Positions 55,216-64,000 of a stretch of DNA of 64,000 bases are shown one piece after another. The stretch is from Aureimonas ureilytica (GTDB taxonomy: Bacteria; Pseudomonadota; Alphaproteobacteria; Rhizobiales; Rhizobiaceae). Position 1 is the stretch's first letter. Each line of letters opens with the position of its first letter. The stretch is taken from NCBI RefSeq assembly GCF_001475935.1, contig NZ_LDQA01000020.1, positions 1 through 64,000 of the forward strand, read 5' to 3'. A program made the position numbers and the translations under genes. The notes under the pieces were generated by a model. It ran no database searches and had not been told where the DNA came from. It was given only the letters and a program-made list of their open reading frames with translations.

Positions 55216-55230
55216 TTAGAATAATTCCAA
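55216..55230. promoter_or_regulatory. Irr (ICE-box)-like palindrome upstream of rirA
   Basis: TTAGAA-TAA-TTCCAA is an inverted repeat with one mismatch in otherwise GC-rich DNA, close to the AT-rich iron-control element bound by Irr in rhizobia (TTAGAA-N3-TTCTAA type). It would let Irr control rirA, a cross-talk known in Agrobacterium. Confidence 0.45.
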
Positions 55231-55258
55231 GTTCATGGGAAGCCGGCCCGTCGAATGT

Positions 55259-55272
55259 GACACTTCCGTGTC
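55259..55272. promoter_or_regulatory. Palindrome GACAC-N4-GTGTC in the rirA/livH region
   Basis: A perfect 5-bp inverted repeat (GACACTTCCGTGTC) about 155 bp before livH and 100 bp before rirA. Its symmetry suggests a dimeric regulator site; the regulator is not known. Confidence 0.35.
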
Positions 55273-55427
55273 TTCCGCACTTGTTTTCCACGACCGAACC
55301 GCGTGCGACCATTGGCGAAGCGGGAACTGATTGCTAAGCCATTATTCATGCCTCTTCGTCAGGCAGACGAAATTCTCGCCGCTGCGCTTCGAGATCGAAC
55401 GAAACTGGCCCGAAACAAAGGCGTTTC

Positions 55428-56330
<903 letters not shown>

Positions 56331-56335
56331 TCCCC

Positions 56336-57799
56336 ATGGCATCGACACCCAACGTACCCTCCGCCTCGCCGGTCGGCGCCGAGCGCGAATTCGAAAACCA
56401 GCGGGACGCCGTCGCGGGCGAGCCGCCCTTCACGCCCGAGCCCGTGGTGCGGCTGTCCGTCGCACAAGCTTTGCGCGAGGCGGCCATCACGGCGGCCATC
56501 GTCGGTCTGCTGACGGTCTTCTTCGTCGCCGTTCGCAGCGACATCGCGCCGGGCGGCCTCGTCCTCTACACGCGCTGGGACCTCTGGCTGACCTTCGTCG
56601 CCATCGCCTTCGGTGTGCGCTTCGTCCTCAGCCTCGCCCTGTTCCAGCGCCGCACGGCGGGCGTGTCCGGCAAGAGCAAGACCGCCAAAAGCGTCAAGGC
56701 GGCCGGCGGCTTCTCGATCGGTAAGGCGCTCAGCATCGTCTTTCTCCTGATCGCGCTGGTGCTGCCCTTCCTGATCCAGGCGCTCTTCCCGTCCAGCGAC
56801 CGCTATCTGATCGACCTCGCCATCCTGATCCTGACCTATGTCATGCTCGGCTGGGGGCTGAACATCGTGGTCGGCCTCGCTGGCCTTCTCGATCTTGGCT
56901 ATGTCGCCTTCTATGCCGTGGGCGCCTATTCCTTCGCGCTTCTGGCGATCAATTTCGAGCTGGGCTTCTGGGTCTGCCTGCCCATGGCCGGCCTGTTCGC
57001 CGCCCTCTGGGGCATCGTGCTCGGCTTCCCCGTGCTGCGCCTACGCGGCGATTATCTCGCGATCGTGACGCTGGCTTTCGGCGAGATCATCCGCGTCGTG
57101 CTGCTCAACTGGGGCCAGTTCACCGGCGGCCCGAACGGGCTTCTGGGCATTCCGCGCCCGACCCTGTTCGGACTGGAGTTCGGACGCGGCGAAGGCTCGT
57201 TCTCGGACTATTTCGGCATTCCCTACAGCAGCATTCACCGCTTCATCTTCCTCTACTACATCATCCTGGCGCTCGCCCTTCTCACCAATTTCGTGACGCT
57301 GCGCCTGCGCAAGATGCCGGTCGGCCGCGCCTGGGAAGCCCTGCGGGAAGACGAGATCGCCTGCCGCGCGCTCGGCATCAACACGACCAATGTGAAGCTC
57401 ACGGCCTTCGCCACGGGCGCGATGTTCGGCGGCTTTGCCGGCTCGTTCTTCGCCACGCGCCAGGGCTTCATCTCTCCGGAAAGCTTCACCTTCCTGGAAT
57501 CGGCGATCATCCTCGCCATCGTGGTTCTGGGCGGCCTCGGCTCGCAGCTCGGTGTCGTCTTCGCCTCGCTGGTGATGATCGGCGGCATCGAGCTGATGCG
57601 AAACCTCACCTTCATCCAGGACATTCTGGGCAGCGACTTCGACCCCGGCCGTTATCGCATGGTGCTCTTCGGCGTCGCCATGGTCGCGATCATGGTCTGG
57701 AAGCCGCGCGGCCTCGTGTCGTCCCGCCAGCCCTCGGCTGTCTATAAGGAGCGCAAGGCCATCGGTGCCGACATGGTGGCGCAGGGCGAGGGACATTGA
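56336..57799 (+). CDS. livM: Branched-chain amino-acid ABC transporter permease LivM
   Basis: The second permease, 487 aa. The canonical core starts near 165 ([34 protein letters not shown]) and contains [28 protein letters not shown] and [20 protein letters not shown]. Residues 1-160 are an extra region with a charged N-terminus and three hydrophobic segments (about 48-68, 80-105, 130-155), comparable in place to the DUF3382 N-terminal part of E. coli LivM but longer. ATG 56336 follows livH by five bases; its stop overlaps the TTGA before livG. Confidence 0.94.
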   Translation: MASTPNVPSASPVGAEREFENQRDAVAGEPPFTPEPVVRLSVAQALREAAITAAIVGLLTVFFVAVRSDIAPGGLVLYTRWDLWLTFVAIAFGVRFVLSLALFQRRTAGVSGKSKTAKSVKAAGGFSIGKALSIVFLLIALVLPFLIQALFPSSDRYLIDLAILILTYVMLGWGLNIVVGLAGLLDLGYVAFYAVGAYSFALLAINFELGFWVCLPMAGLFAALWGIVLGFPVLRLRGDYLAIVTLAFGEIIRVVLLNWGQFTGGPNGLLGIPRPTLFGLEFGRGEGSFSDYFGIPYSSIHRFIFLYYIILALALLTNFVTLRLRKMPVGRAWEALREDEIACRALGINTTNVKLTAFATGAMFGGFAGSFFATRQGFISPESFTFLESAIILAIVVLGGLGSQLGVVFASLVMIGGIELMRNLTFIQDILGSDFDPGRYRMVLFGVAMVAIMVWKPRGLVSSRQPSAVYKERKAIGADMVAQGEGH

Positions 57800-57801
57800 C
57801 C

Positions 57802-58805
57802 ATGAGCGATCATTCCATGACCCCTGCCCTCGCCTCGGGCGAGCCGCGCCGCTGGCTCGACGATCCCGTCCTCACCGTCGAGCATCTCACGATGCGGTTC
57901 GGCGGCCTGACGGCGATCAACGATCTCTCCTTCTCGGTCGGGCGCGGCGACATCACCGCCCTGATCGGCCCGAACGGCGCGGGCAAGACCACGGTCTTCA
58001 ACTGCGTCACCGGCTTCTACAAGCCGACCGAGGGCCGCATCTCGCTTCGGCGCGGGCGCGGCATCACGGACGAGGCCGTGGCTGAGCTGACCCGTTCCGG
58101 CGCACAAAGCCGCAAGACCCCGCAGGGCGAAGTCTTCCTGCTGGAGCGCATGAGCGATTTTCGCATCACGCGCACGGCCGGCGTCGCCCGCACCTTCCAG
58201 AACATCCGCCTGTTCGGCGGCATGACGGTGTTCGAGAACCTCCTCGTCGCGCAGCACAACAAGCTGATGCGCGCGTCGGGCTTCACGATCGCCGGCCTGA
58301 TCGGCCTGCCGGGCTACCGGCGCGCGCGCGAGGCCGCGCGTGACGTCGCGGTGGACTGGCTGAAGCGCACCGCGCTGATCCACCGGGCCGACGATCCGGC
58401 GGCCGATCTCTCCTATGGCGATCAGCGCCGCCTGGAGATCGCCCGCGCCATGTGCACGGACCCGTCCGTTCTCTGCCTGGACGAGCCCGCCGCCGGCCTG
58501 AATCCGCGCGAGTCGGCGGAGCTGAACGCGCTGCTGCGCTCGATCCGCACCGAATTCGGGACGTCGATCCTCCTGATCGAGCACGACATGGGCGTCGTCA
58601 TGGAAATCTCCGACCACATCGTGGTGCTCGACTACGGCAAGAAGATTTCCGATGGCACCGCCTCGGAGGTCCGCAACGATCCCAAGGTGATCGCGGCCTA
58701 TCTGGGCGTGGATGACGAGGAAGTGGAAGCGGTGGAGGAGAAGCTGGAACGGGGCGATGTCGATGGGGCTGTCCAAAGCGCGCACGTGAGCGGAGGAACG
58801 CCGGC

Positions 58806-58809
<4 letters not shown>
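57802..58809 (+). CDS. livG: Branched-chain amino-acid ABC transporter ATPase LivG
   Basis: An ATPase subunit (335 aa) with Walker A GPNGAGKT (56-63), Q-loop RTFQNIRLFGGMTV, signature LSYGDQRRLEIARAM and Walker B LCLDEPAAGLNP. Between Walker A and the Q-loop there is an insert of about 35-40 residues (about 84-122, including RSGAQSRKTPQGEVF) not in E. coli LivG, plus a ~40-residue acidic C-terminal extension. ATG 57802 has GAGGGA eight bases upstream; TTG 57796 is an alternative. ATGA overlap with livF. Confidence 0.95.
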
Positions 58810-59572
<763 letters not shown>

Positions 59573-59573
<1 letters not shown>

Positions 59574-59926
59574 TGACACCCGAAATGGCGCTTCTCTGGG
59601 AAGTCTCGCTGGTGGAGTTCCTCGTCGTCACTCTGGTGATCGGCGGCGGCCTGGCCTTCGCGGTCGGCCGCTCGACGGCGCAAAGCTGGAGCGGCTGGGG
59701 CTTTCTCGTGTTCGGCATCGCGCTTCTGACGATCGCGATCCGCTTCCTCCATTTCAGCCTGTTCCACGGCACGTTCTTCCTGCCGCCCGCCACGTTCGGC
59801 ACCGCCCTGCATTATGGTCTGGTGGACTTCGTGGTGCTTCTGCTCTTCGGGGCCGCCGGGCGCGCCACGATGCGCTCGGCGCAGATGGCGCGGCAGTACC
59901 GCTTTCTATCGGCCGAGCGACGCTAG
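59573..59926 (+). CDS. Small membrane protein of the liv operon (DUF6867-like)
   Basis: A 117-aa protein with three hydrophobic segments (about 16-32, 42-60, 82-98), a short loop rich in Phe/His (FLHFSLFHGTFFLPPATFG) and a basic C-terminus (RSAQMARQYRFLSAERR). I believe it belongs to an uncharacterised family seen next to liv genes in rhizobia, possibly DUF6867. Its start overlaps the livF stop by one base, which strongly ties it to the transporter. A role as a transporter accessory or assembly factor is only inferred. Confidence 0.8.
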
Positions 59927-59953
59927 GTTCGACCGGACTTTTCGCGCAAAAAA

Positions 59954-59986
59954 GCGTCGGGAAGGCGTTTTGCCTATTTTCGACGC
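59954..59986 (+). other. Nested hairpin between the liv small protein and livJ
   Basis: Outer arms GCGTCG (59954-59959) and CGACGC (59981-59986) enclose an inner AGGC-GTTTT-GCCT hairpin. It lies 95 bp before livJ and may attenuate or stabilise transcripts so that the binding protein is made at a different level from the membrane components. Confidence 0.4.
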
Positions 59987-60081
59987 CCGCACCTTGGTCT
60001 TTAATCGCCGGACCGCAACGAATTGAAAACGCTCATGAAGAGCGAATCGCTGCGGGTCAGGTTTCAATAGGGAAGTTCGAC

Positions 60082-61188
60082 ATGAAAAAAGCGTTCCTGG
60101 CCGGCGTGGCCTTCAATGTGCTGCTGTCGGGCGCTGCCTTCGCCGACATCACGATCGGCGTCGCGGGTCCGATGACAGGTCAGAACGCGGCCTTCGGCGA
60201 GCAGCTCCGCATCGGTGCCGAGCAGGCCATTGCCGACATCAACAAGGCTGGCGGTGTCAATGGCGAGCAGCTGAAGCTCTCGGTCGGCGACGACGCCTGC
60301 GACCCCAAGCAGGCCGTGGCCGTGGCCAACCAGTTCGCCTCGCAGGGCGTGCCCTTCGTGGCCGGCCATTTCTGCTCGGGCTCCTCGATCCCGGCCAGCC
60401 AGGTCTATGCCGAAGAAGGCATCATCGAAATCTCGCCGGCTTCGACCAACCCGGACTTCACCGACAAGCGCGCCGGCGACGGCATCTATCGCGTCTGCGG
60501 CCGTGACGACCAGCAGGGCGAAGTCGCCGGCAAGTACATCGCCGAAAACTACAAGGACGACGCGGTGGCCGTGCTCGACGACAAGTCGGCTTACGGCAAG
60601 GGTCTCGCCGACCAGACGATCAAGTTCATGGAAGCGGCCGGCAAGAAGCCCGCGATCGTGGAATCCTACACGGTCGGCGACAAGGACTTCTCCTCGCTCA
60701 TCACCAAACTGAAGCAGGCGAACGTCAAGCTCATCTATATCGGCGGCTACCAGACCGAAGCGGGCCTGATCGCCCGTCAGGCCAAGGAGCAGGGCCTCGA
60801 CACCAAGATCATGTCGGGCGACGCGATCGTGACCAACGAATACTGGGCGATCACCGGCAATGCCGGCGAAGGTACGCTCATGACCTTCTCGCCCGATCCG
60901 CGCCGCAACCCGCAGGCCGCGCCCATCGTCGCTGAGCTGGAAAAGCAGGGCAAGACGGCCGAGGGTTACGTGCTCTACACCTACGCCGCCATTCAGGCCT
61001 GGGCGGAAGCGGCCAAGAAAGCCGGCTCGACCGACTTCAAGAAGGTCACCGCCGTTCTGAATAAAGACACGCTGCCGACCGTCATCGGCGATCTGAAGTT
61101 CGACTCCAAGGGTGACGTGACCCTGCCCGGCTACGTGATCTATGAGTGGAAGGGCGGCAAGTACGACTACCTGTCGGCTTCCAAGTAA
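60082..61188 (+). CDS. livJ: Branched-chain amino-acid ABC transporter substrate-binding protein
   Basis: A periplasmic binding protein (368 aa) with signal peptide MKKAFLAGVAFNVLLSGAAFA. The mature part starts ADITIGVAGPMTGQNAAFGEQ, with the two-lobed Leu/Ile/Val-binding fold (GDDACDPKQAVAVANQFASQGVPFVAGHFCSG; VAVLDDKSAYGKGLAD; GGYQTEAGLIARQAKEQG). Two mature Cys in DDAC and HFCSG may form the family disulfide. Located downstream of livHMGF and followed by a strong terminator. Confidence 0.95.
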   Translation: MKKAFLAGVAFNVLLSGAAFADITIGVAGPMTGQNAAFGEQLRIGAEQAIADINKAGGVNGEQLKLSVGDDACDPKQAVAVANQFASQGVPFVAGHFCSGSSIPASQVYAEEGIIEISPASTNPDFTDKRAGDGIYRVCGRDDQQGEVAGKYIAENYKDDAVAVLDDKSAYGKGLADQTIKFMEAAGKKPAIVESYTVGDKDFSSLITKLKQANVKLIYIGGYQTEAGLIARQAKEQGLDTKIMSGDAIVTNEYWAITGNAGEGTLMTFSPDPRRNPQAAPIVAELEKQGKTAEGYVLYTYAAIQAWAEAAKKAGSTDFKKVTAVLNKDTLPTVIGDLKFDSKGDVTLPGYVIYEWKGGKYDYLSASK

Positions 61189-61235
61189 GCTCCATGGCCT
61201 TCCGGGCGCCGCTGCGGCGGCGCTCTTCGGCATCA

Positions 61236-61268
61236 AAAAACCCCGGCTGCGATGCGGCCGGGGTTTTT
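61236..61268 (+). terminator. Strong bidirectional terminator between livJ and xylB
   Basis: AAAAACCCCGGC (61236-61247) and GCCGGGGTTTTT (61257-61268) form a 12-bp stem with a nine-base loop and A- and T-runs on the two sides, so it serves both convergent genes. Confidence 0.9.
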
Positions 61269-61317
61269 CGTTGGGGTGGATCGAGAAGGATGAAGGGGAG
61301 CCGAAGCTCCCTCCAGC

Positions 61318-62778
61318 TTAATGGCGGCGCGCAGCTTCTTTCAGCGTGGGATAGATCGCCTGATAGCGCTGATGCGCGGCAGCGAAGGATTCCACCAGGG
61401 AGGTCTCGGGCTCGAAGCGGGCCGAGATCGGCGGATCGACCATGACGCTGGCCGGATCGGCCCCGGTCGCGGCGCAGAGGCCAAGGCGGGCGGCACCGAA
61501 GGCTGCGCCGAAATCGCCGGCCGCCGGCAGCGCGATCGGCGTTTCCAGAACGCTTGCCATCATCTTCAGCCAAAGCTCCGAGCGCGAGCCCGCGCCGACC
61601 GCGATGAGCTGGCGCACCCATGAAGCGTTGGGGGCCGCATCGAGGCAATCGCGGATCGAGAAGGCGACGCCTTCCATCACGGCGCGCGTCATATCCTCGC
61701 GCGTCGTGTCAGCTTGCAGGCCGATGAACGCACCGCGCACGGCCGAGTCGTTGTGCGGCGTGCGCTCACCCGAGAGATAGGGCAGGAACAGAAGCCGGCC
61801 CGGCGCTTTCAGCTCGCTGCCGACGGCCGCCGTCAGATCACCGGGCTTCTCCTTCAAGACATGCGACAGCCATTCGATGGAGCCCGCGGCCGAGAGCGTG
61901 ACGCCCATCTGGTGCCACAGGCCGGGAATGGCGTGGCAGAATGTGTGGAGCGCGGTATCGGGCACGGGATCGTAGCCCGCGCTCGCCGTGAACAGGACGC
62001 CCGACGTGCCGAGCGAGAGGAAGCCGGTGCCCGGCCGCGTGACGCCGACACCGCAGGCCGAGGCCGCGTTGTCGCCGCCGCCACCTGCCACCACGGTGCC
62101 CGCCTTCATGCCCCAGCGCGAAGCGAGTTCCGAGCGCAGCGTGCCGCTGACTTCCGTGCCTTCCACAAGGCGCGGCATCTGCTCGACCGTCAGCCCCGTG
62201 CGCTCCAACATCTCGGGCGACCAGTCGCGCGCACCGGTGTCGAGCCAGGACGTGCCAGCCGCATCCGACATCTCGGCCACGGCCTCGCCGGTCAGCCACA
62301 GGCGCAGATAATCCTTTGGCAGAAGAACGCGCCGCACCTTGGCGAAGATCGCGGGCTCATGCCGCGCGACCCAGAGAAGCTTGGGCGCTGTAAATCCGGG
62401 GAAGACGATATTGCCGGTGATGCCGCGCGATTCTTCGTCGTCCAGTTCGTCCGCCTCGACATGCGAACGCGTGTCGTTCCAGAGGATGCAGGGTCGCAGA
62501 ACCTCGTCACCCTCGCCGATCAGCGTCGCGCCGTGCATATGACCGGACAGGCCGATACCGGTGACACCTGCGAGCAAGGAAGGATCCTTGGCGTTCAGTT
62601 CCGCGATCGCAGCCTCGCAGGCGGCGATCCAGGAGGCCGGGTCCTGCTCCGACCAGCCGAAATGCGGGCGTTCCACCGTCAGCGGCGCCGTAGCGCTCGC
62701 CAGCGGCTTCTGGTTCTCGTCGATCACCAGCGCCTTCAAGGAGGACGTGCCGAGATCGAGCCCGAGATAATGACCCAT
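61318..62778 (-). CDS. xylB: Xylulokinase (FGGY family)
   Basis: Phosphorylates D-xylulose to xylulose 5-phosphate. The 486-aa FGGY kinase begins GHYLGLDLGTSSLKALV and has GLSGHMHGATLI, CILWNDTRSH, GGGGDNAASACGVG with the catalytic Asp, LGTSGVLF and the C-terminal ATP-domain GAGSRSELWLKMMASVL. Motif set and length fit XylB better than glycerol kinase. No xylA or sugar transporter is adjacent, so it is a lone kinase gene here. It diverges from the transaminase gene. Confidence 0.92.
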   Translation of the reverse strand: MGHYLGLDLGTSSLKALVIDENQKPLASATAPLTVERPHFGWSEQDPASWIAACEAAIAELNAKDPSLLAGVTGIGLSGHMHGATLIGEGDEVLRPCILWNDTRSHVEADELDDEESRGITGNIVFPGFTAPKLLWVARHEPAIFAKVRRVLLPKDYLRLWLTGEAVAEMSDAAGTSWLDTGARDWSPEMLERTGLTVEQMPRLVEGTEVSGTLRSELASRWGMKAGTVVAGGGGDNAASACGVGVTRPGTGFLSLGTSGVLFTASAGYDPVPDTALHTFCHAIPGLWHQMGVTLSAAGSIEWLSHVLKEKPGDLTAAVGSELKAPGRLLFLPYLSGERTPHNDSAVRGAFIGLQADTTREDMTRAVMEGVAFSIRDCLDAAPNASWVRQLIAVGAGSRSELWLKMMASVLETPIALPAAGDFGAAFGAARLGLCAATGADPASVMVDPPISARFEPETSLVESFAAAHQRYQAIYPTLKEAARRH

Positions 62779-62980
62779 GTGAAAGCGAAGCCTCCGAAAC
62801 CCCGCTCCCGAGCGGGCGAATGATCGTCCATGGGCTCGGGGAACAGCCAGCTGGCCGCATCGCGGCGCGGCGCCTCCCCTCGCCTCGCTTCATTCCATAA
62901 GGACTTTTCTTCCCCGATGCGACTCTTCGCGTTACAGGACGGGGTCGAAAACCATTGGTCTGATGTCGAGGAGTGCCCCC

Positions 62981-63838
62981 GTGAGCCGCATCGTCTATGT
63001 GAACGGCACCTATGTTCCCGAGGCCGAGGCCAAGCTGTCGGTCTTCGACCGGGGCCTGCTCTTCGCCGATGCGGTCTATGAGGTGACGGCCGTGATCGAC
63101 GGCAAGCTGCTCGACTTTCCCGGCCATATGGCGCGCCTGCGCCGCTCGCTGGCCGAGCTGCGCCTGCCCTCGCCCGGCAGCGACCAGGAGATCCTCGCGA
63201 TCCACCGCGAGCTTCTCGCGCGCAACGCCCTCACTCAGGGCCATATCTACCTCATGGTGACGCGCGGCGAAGCGGACCGTGATTTCGTCTGGCCGAAGGA
63301 TGGCACGCCGCCGAGCTTCGTCCTGTTCACGCAGAAGCGGGATGCGATCGAAACGCGCGAAGCGGTCGAAGGTCTGCGCGTCATCACCGTACCGGATCTG
63401 CGCTGGGGCCGGCGCGACATCAAGACCGTGCAGCTTCTCTATCCCTCGCTTGCCAAGATGGAGGCCAAGAGCCGTGGCAAGGACGACGCCTGGATGGTAG
63501 AAGACGGCACGGTCACCGAAGGCACATCCAACAATGCCTATATCGTGACACAGGACGGCACGATCGTCACGCGTGCGCTGGGCCATGACATCCTGCACGG
63601 CATCACCCGCGCCGCCATCATGAAAGTCGCTGGGGAACTGGCGCTGCACGTGGAAGAACGCCCCTTCACGGTGGCCGAAGCGCAAGGCGCTCGCGAGGCC
63701 TTCATCACCTCGGCCGGCGCGTTCGTGACGCCGGTTGTCGAAATCGACGGGACGCCGATCGGCGACGGGCGTCCGGGCCCGATCACCCGTCGGCTGCGGG
63801 CGGCCTATCTGGAAGCGGCCCTCGCGCAAGCGATCTGA
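62981..63838 (+). CDS. D-amino-acid transaminase (class IV aminotransferase)
   Basis: A 285-aa PLP fold-type IV enzyme that interconverts D-amino acids and 2-oxo acids, e.g. D-alanine and D-glutamate. Family features are VFDRGLLFADAVYEVTAV, the PLP lysine Lys148 in RRDIKTVQLL, and VEDGTVTEGTSNNAYIV followed by DILHGITRAAIMKVA. It is D-AAT-like rather than IlvE-like. GTG 62981 is chosen because GAGGAG (62968-62973) is seven bases upstream and the family begins near RIVYVNG; ATG 62963 would add six residues and overlaps the ribosome-binding site. Confidence 0.9.
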   Translation: MSRIVYVNGTYVPEAEAKLSVFDRGLLFADAVYEVTAVIDGKLLDFPGHMARLRRSLAELRLPSPGSDQEILAIHRELLARNALTQGHIYLMVTRGEADRDFVWPKDGTPPSFVLFTQKRDAIETREAVEGLRVITVPDLRWGRRDIKTVQLLYPSLAKMEAKSRGKDDAWMVEDGTVTEGTSNNAYIVTQDGTIVTRALGHDILHGITRAAIMKVAGELALHVEERPFTVAEAQGAREAFITSAGAFVTPVVEIDGTPIGDGRPGPITRRLRAAYLEAALAQAI

Positions 63839-63919
63839 CGAAGCCGTCTCGACGGCCGGTCAAGGGTTGCTTAAGAGGCTGTTCACCCTTTCCCGCGTCC
63901 CGTTTCGAGGAAGAAACGC

Positions 63920-64000
63920 ATGAGCACTCGCGACATCGTCTTCATCGCCTTGTTCGCTGCCCTGATGGCGGTGCTCGGCACCTTTCCGGCGCTGCAGGTT
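63920..64000 (+). CDS. bioY: Biotin transporter BioY, 5' fragment cut by window edge
   Basis: The first 27 codons (STRDIVFIALFAALMAVLG at the start, then a Phe-Pro-containing loop) match the N-terminus of BioY, the substrate-binding S component of the biotin ECF transporter, with the first TM segment visible. GAGGAAG upstream of ATG 63920 supports the start. The gene runs off the right edge and is therefore partial because of the window, not by truncation. With so few residues the name is probable rather than certain. Confidence 0.65.
   Translation, partial: MSTRDIVFIALFAALMAVLGTFPALQV

Overview
The window is about 64 kb of GC-rich (roughly 60-65%) chromosome from an alphaproteobacterium, most likely Hyphomicrobiales (Rhizobiales), perhaps near the Aurantimonadaceae. 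This is inferred from gene order and protein style: uvrC-pgsA-moaD-moaE; fabD-fabG-acpP-fabF-mltG-yicC-gmk facing lptF-lptG-lptD-surA-pdxA-rsmA; rpsF-rpsR-DUF2232-rplI-dnaB-alr-radA-cvpA-purF; and a RirA-type iron regulator. I see no rRNA, tRNA, CRISPR array, prophage, transposase or plasmid signature. Nearly everything is core chromosome.

Layout. 0-9 kb: purM-purN, an HdeD-like membrane protein, a single-subunit molybdopterin oxidoreductase, an Old Yellow Enzyme, RlmJ, a small secreted four-cysteine protein, a GST and an outer-membrane barrel protein. 9-18 kb: a tandem 17-bp repeat upstream of uvrC, then uvrC, pgsA, moaDE, ndk, another GST, a DinB-fold protein, an ABC-F ATPase and a secreted alpha/beta hydrolase overlapping holC. 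18-34 kb: pepA-holC diverges from the LPS-export operon lptFG-lptD with surA-like, pdxA and rsmA; this converges on the fatty-acid and cell-wall operon fabD to gmk. 34-44 kb: ribosomal protein operon, replicative helicase, alanine racemase, RadA, CvpA, PurF and an SDR. 44-50 kb: phospholipid genes psd-pssA with a PNPOx-like gene, an Atm1-type exporter and a LysM protein. 50-55 kb: the most accessory-looking part, with a CE2-like secreted esterase, two overlapping acyltransferase-3 genes and a divergent GT4 glycosyltransferase. 55-61 kb: rirA diverging from a branched-chain amino-acid transporter operon livHMGF plus a small membrane protein and livJ. 61-64 kb: xylulokinase, a D-amino-acid transaminase and the first 27 codons of bioY, cut by the window edge.

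The genes serve mainly envelope building (fatty acids, phospholipids, LPS transport, peptidoglycan), purine synthesis, replication and repair, and translation. No clearly new multi-gene system is evident. The best leads are the glycan acylation/deacylation neighbourhood at 50-54.7 kb, the small liv-operon membrane protein, the tandem repeat before uvrC, the Irr-box-like palindrome before rirA, and a low-GC patch at the end of lptD. Start codons were chosen from Shine-Dalgarno spacing and expected family N-termini; non-ATG starts (purN TTG; rlmJ, uvrC, holC, rsmA and the transaminase GTG) are stated where used.
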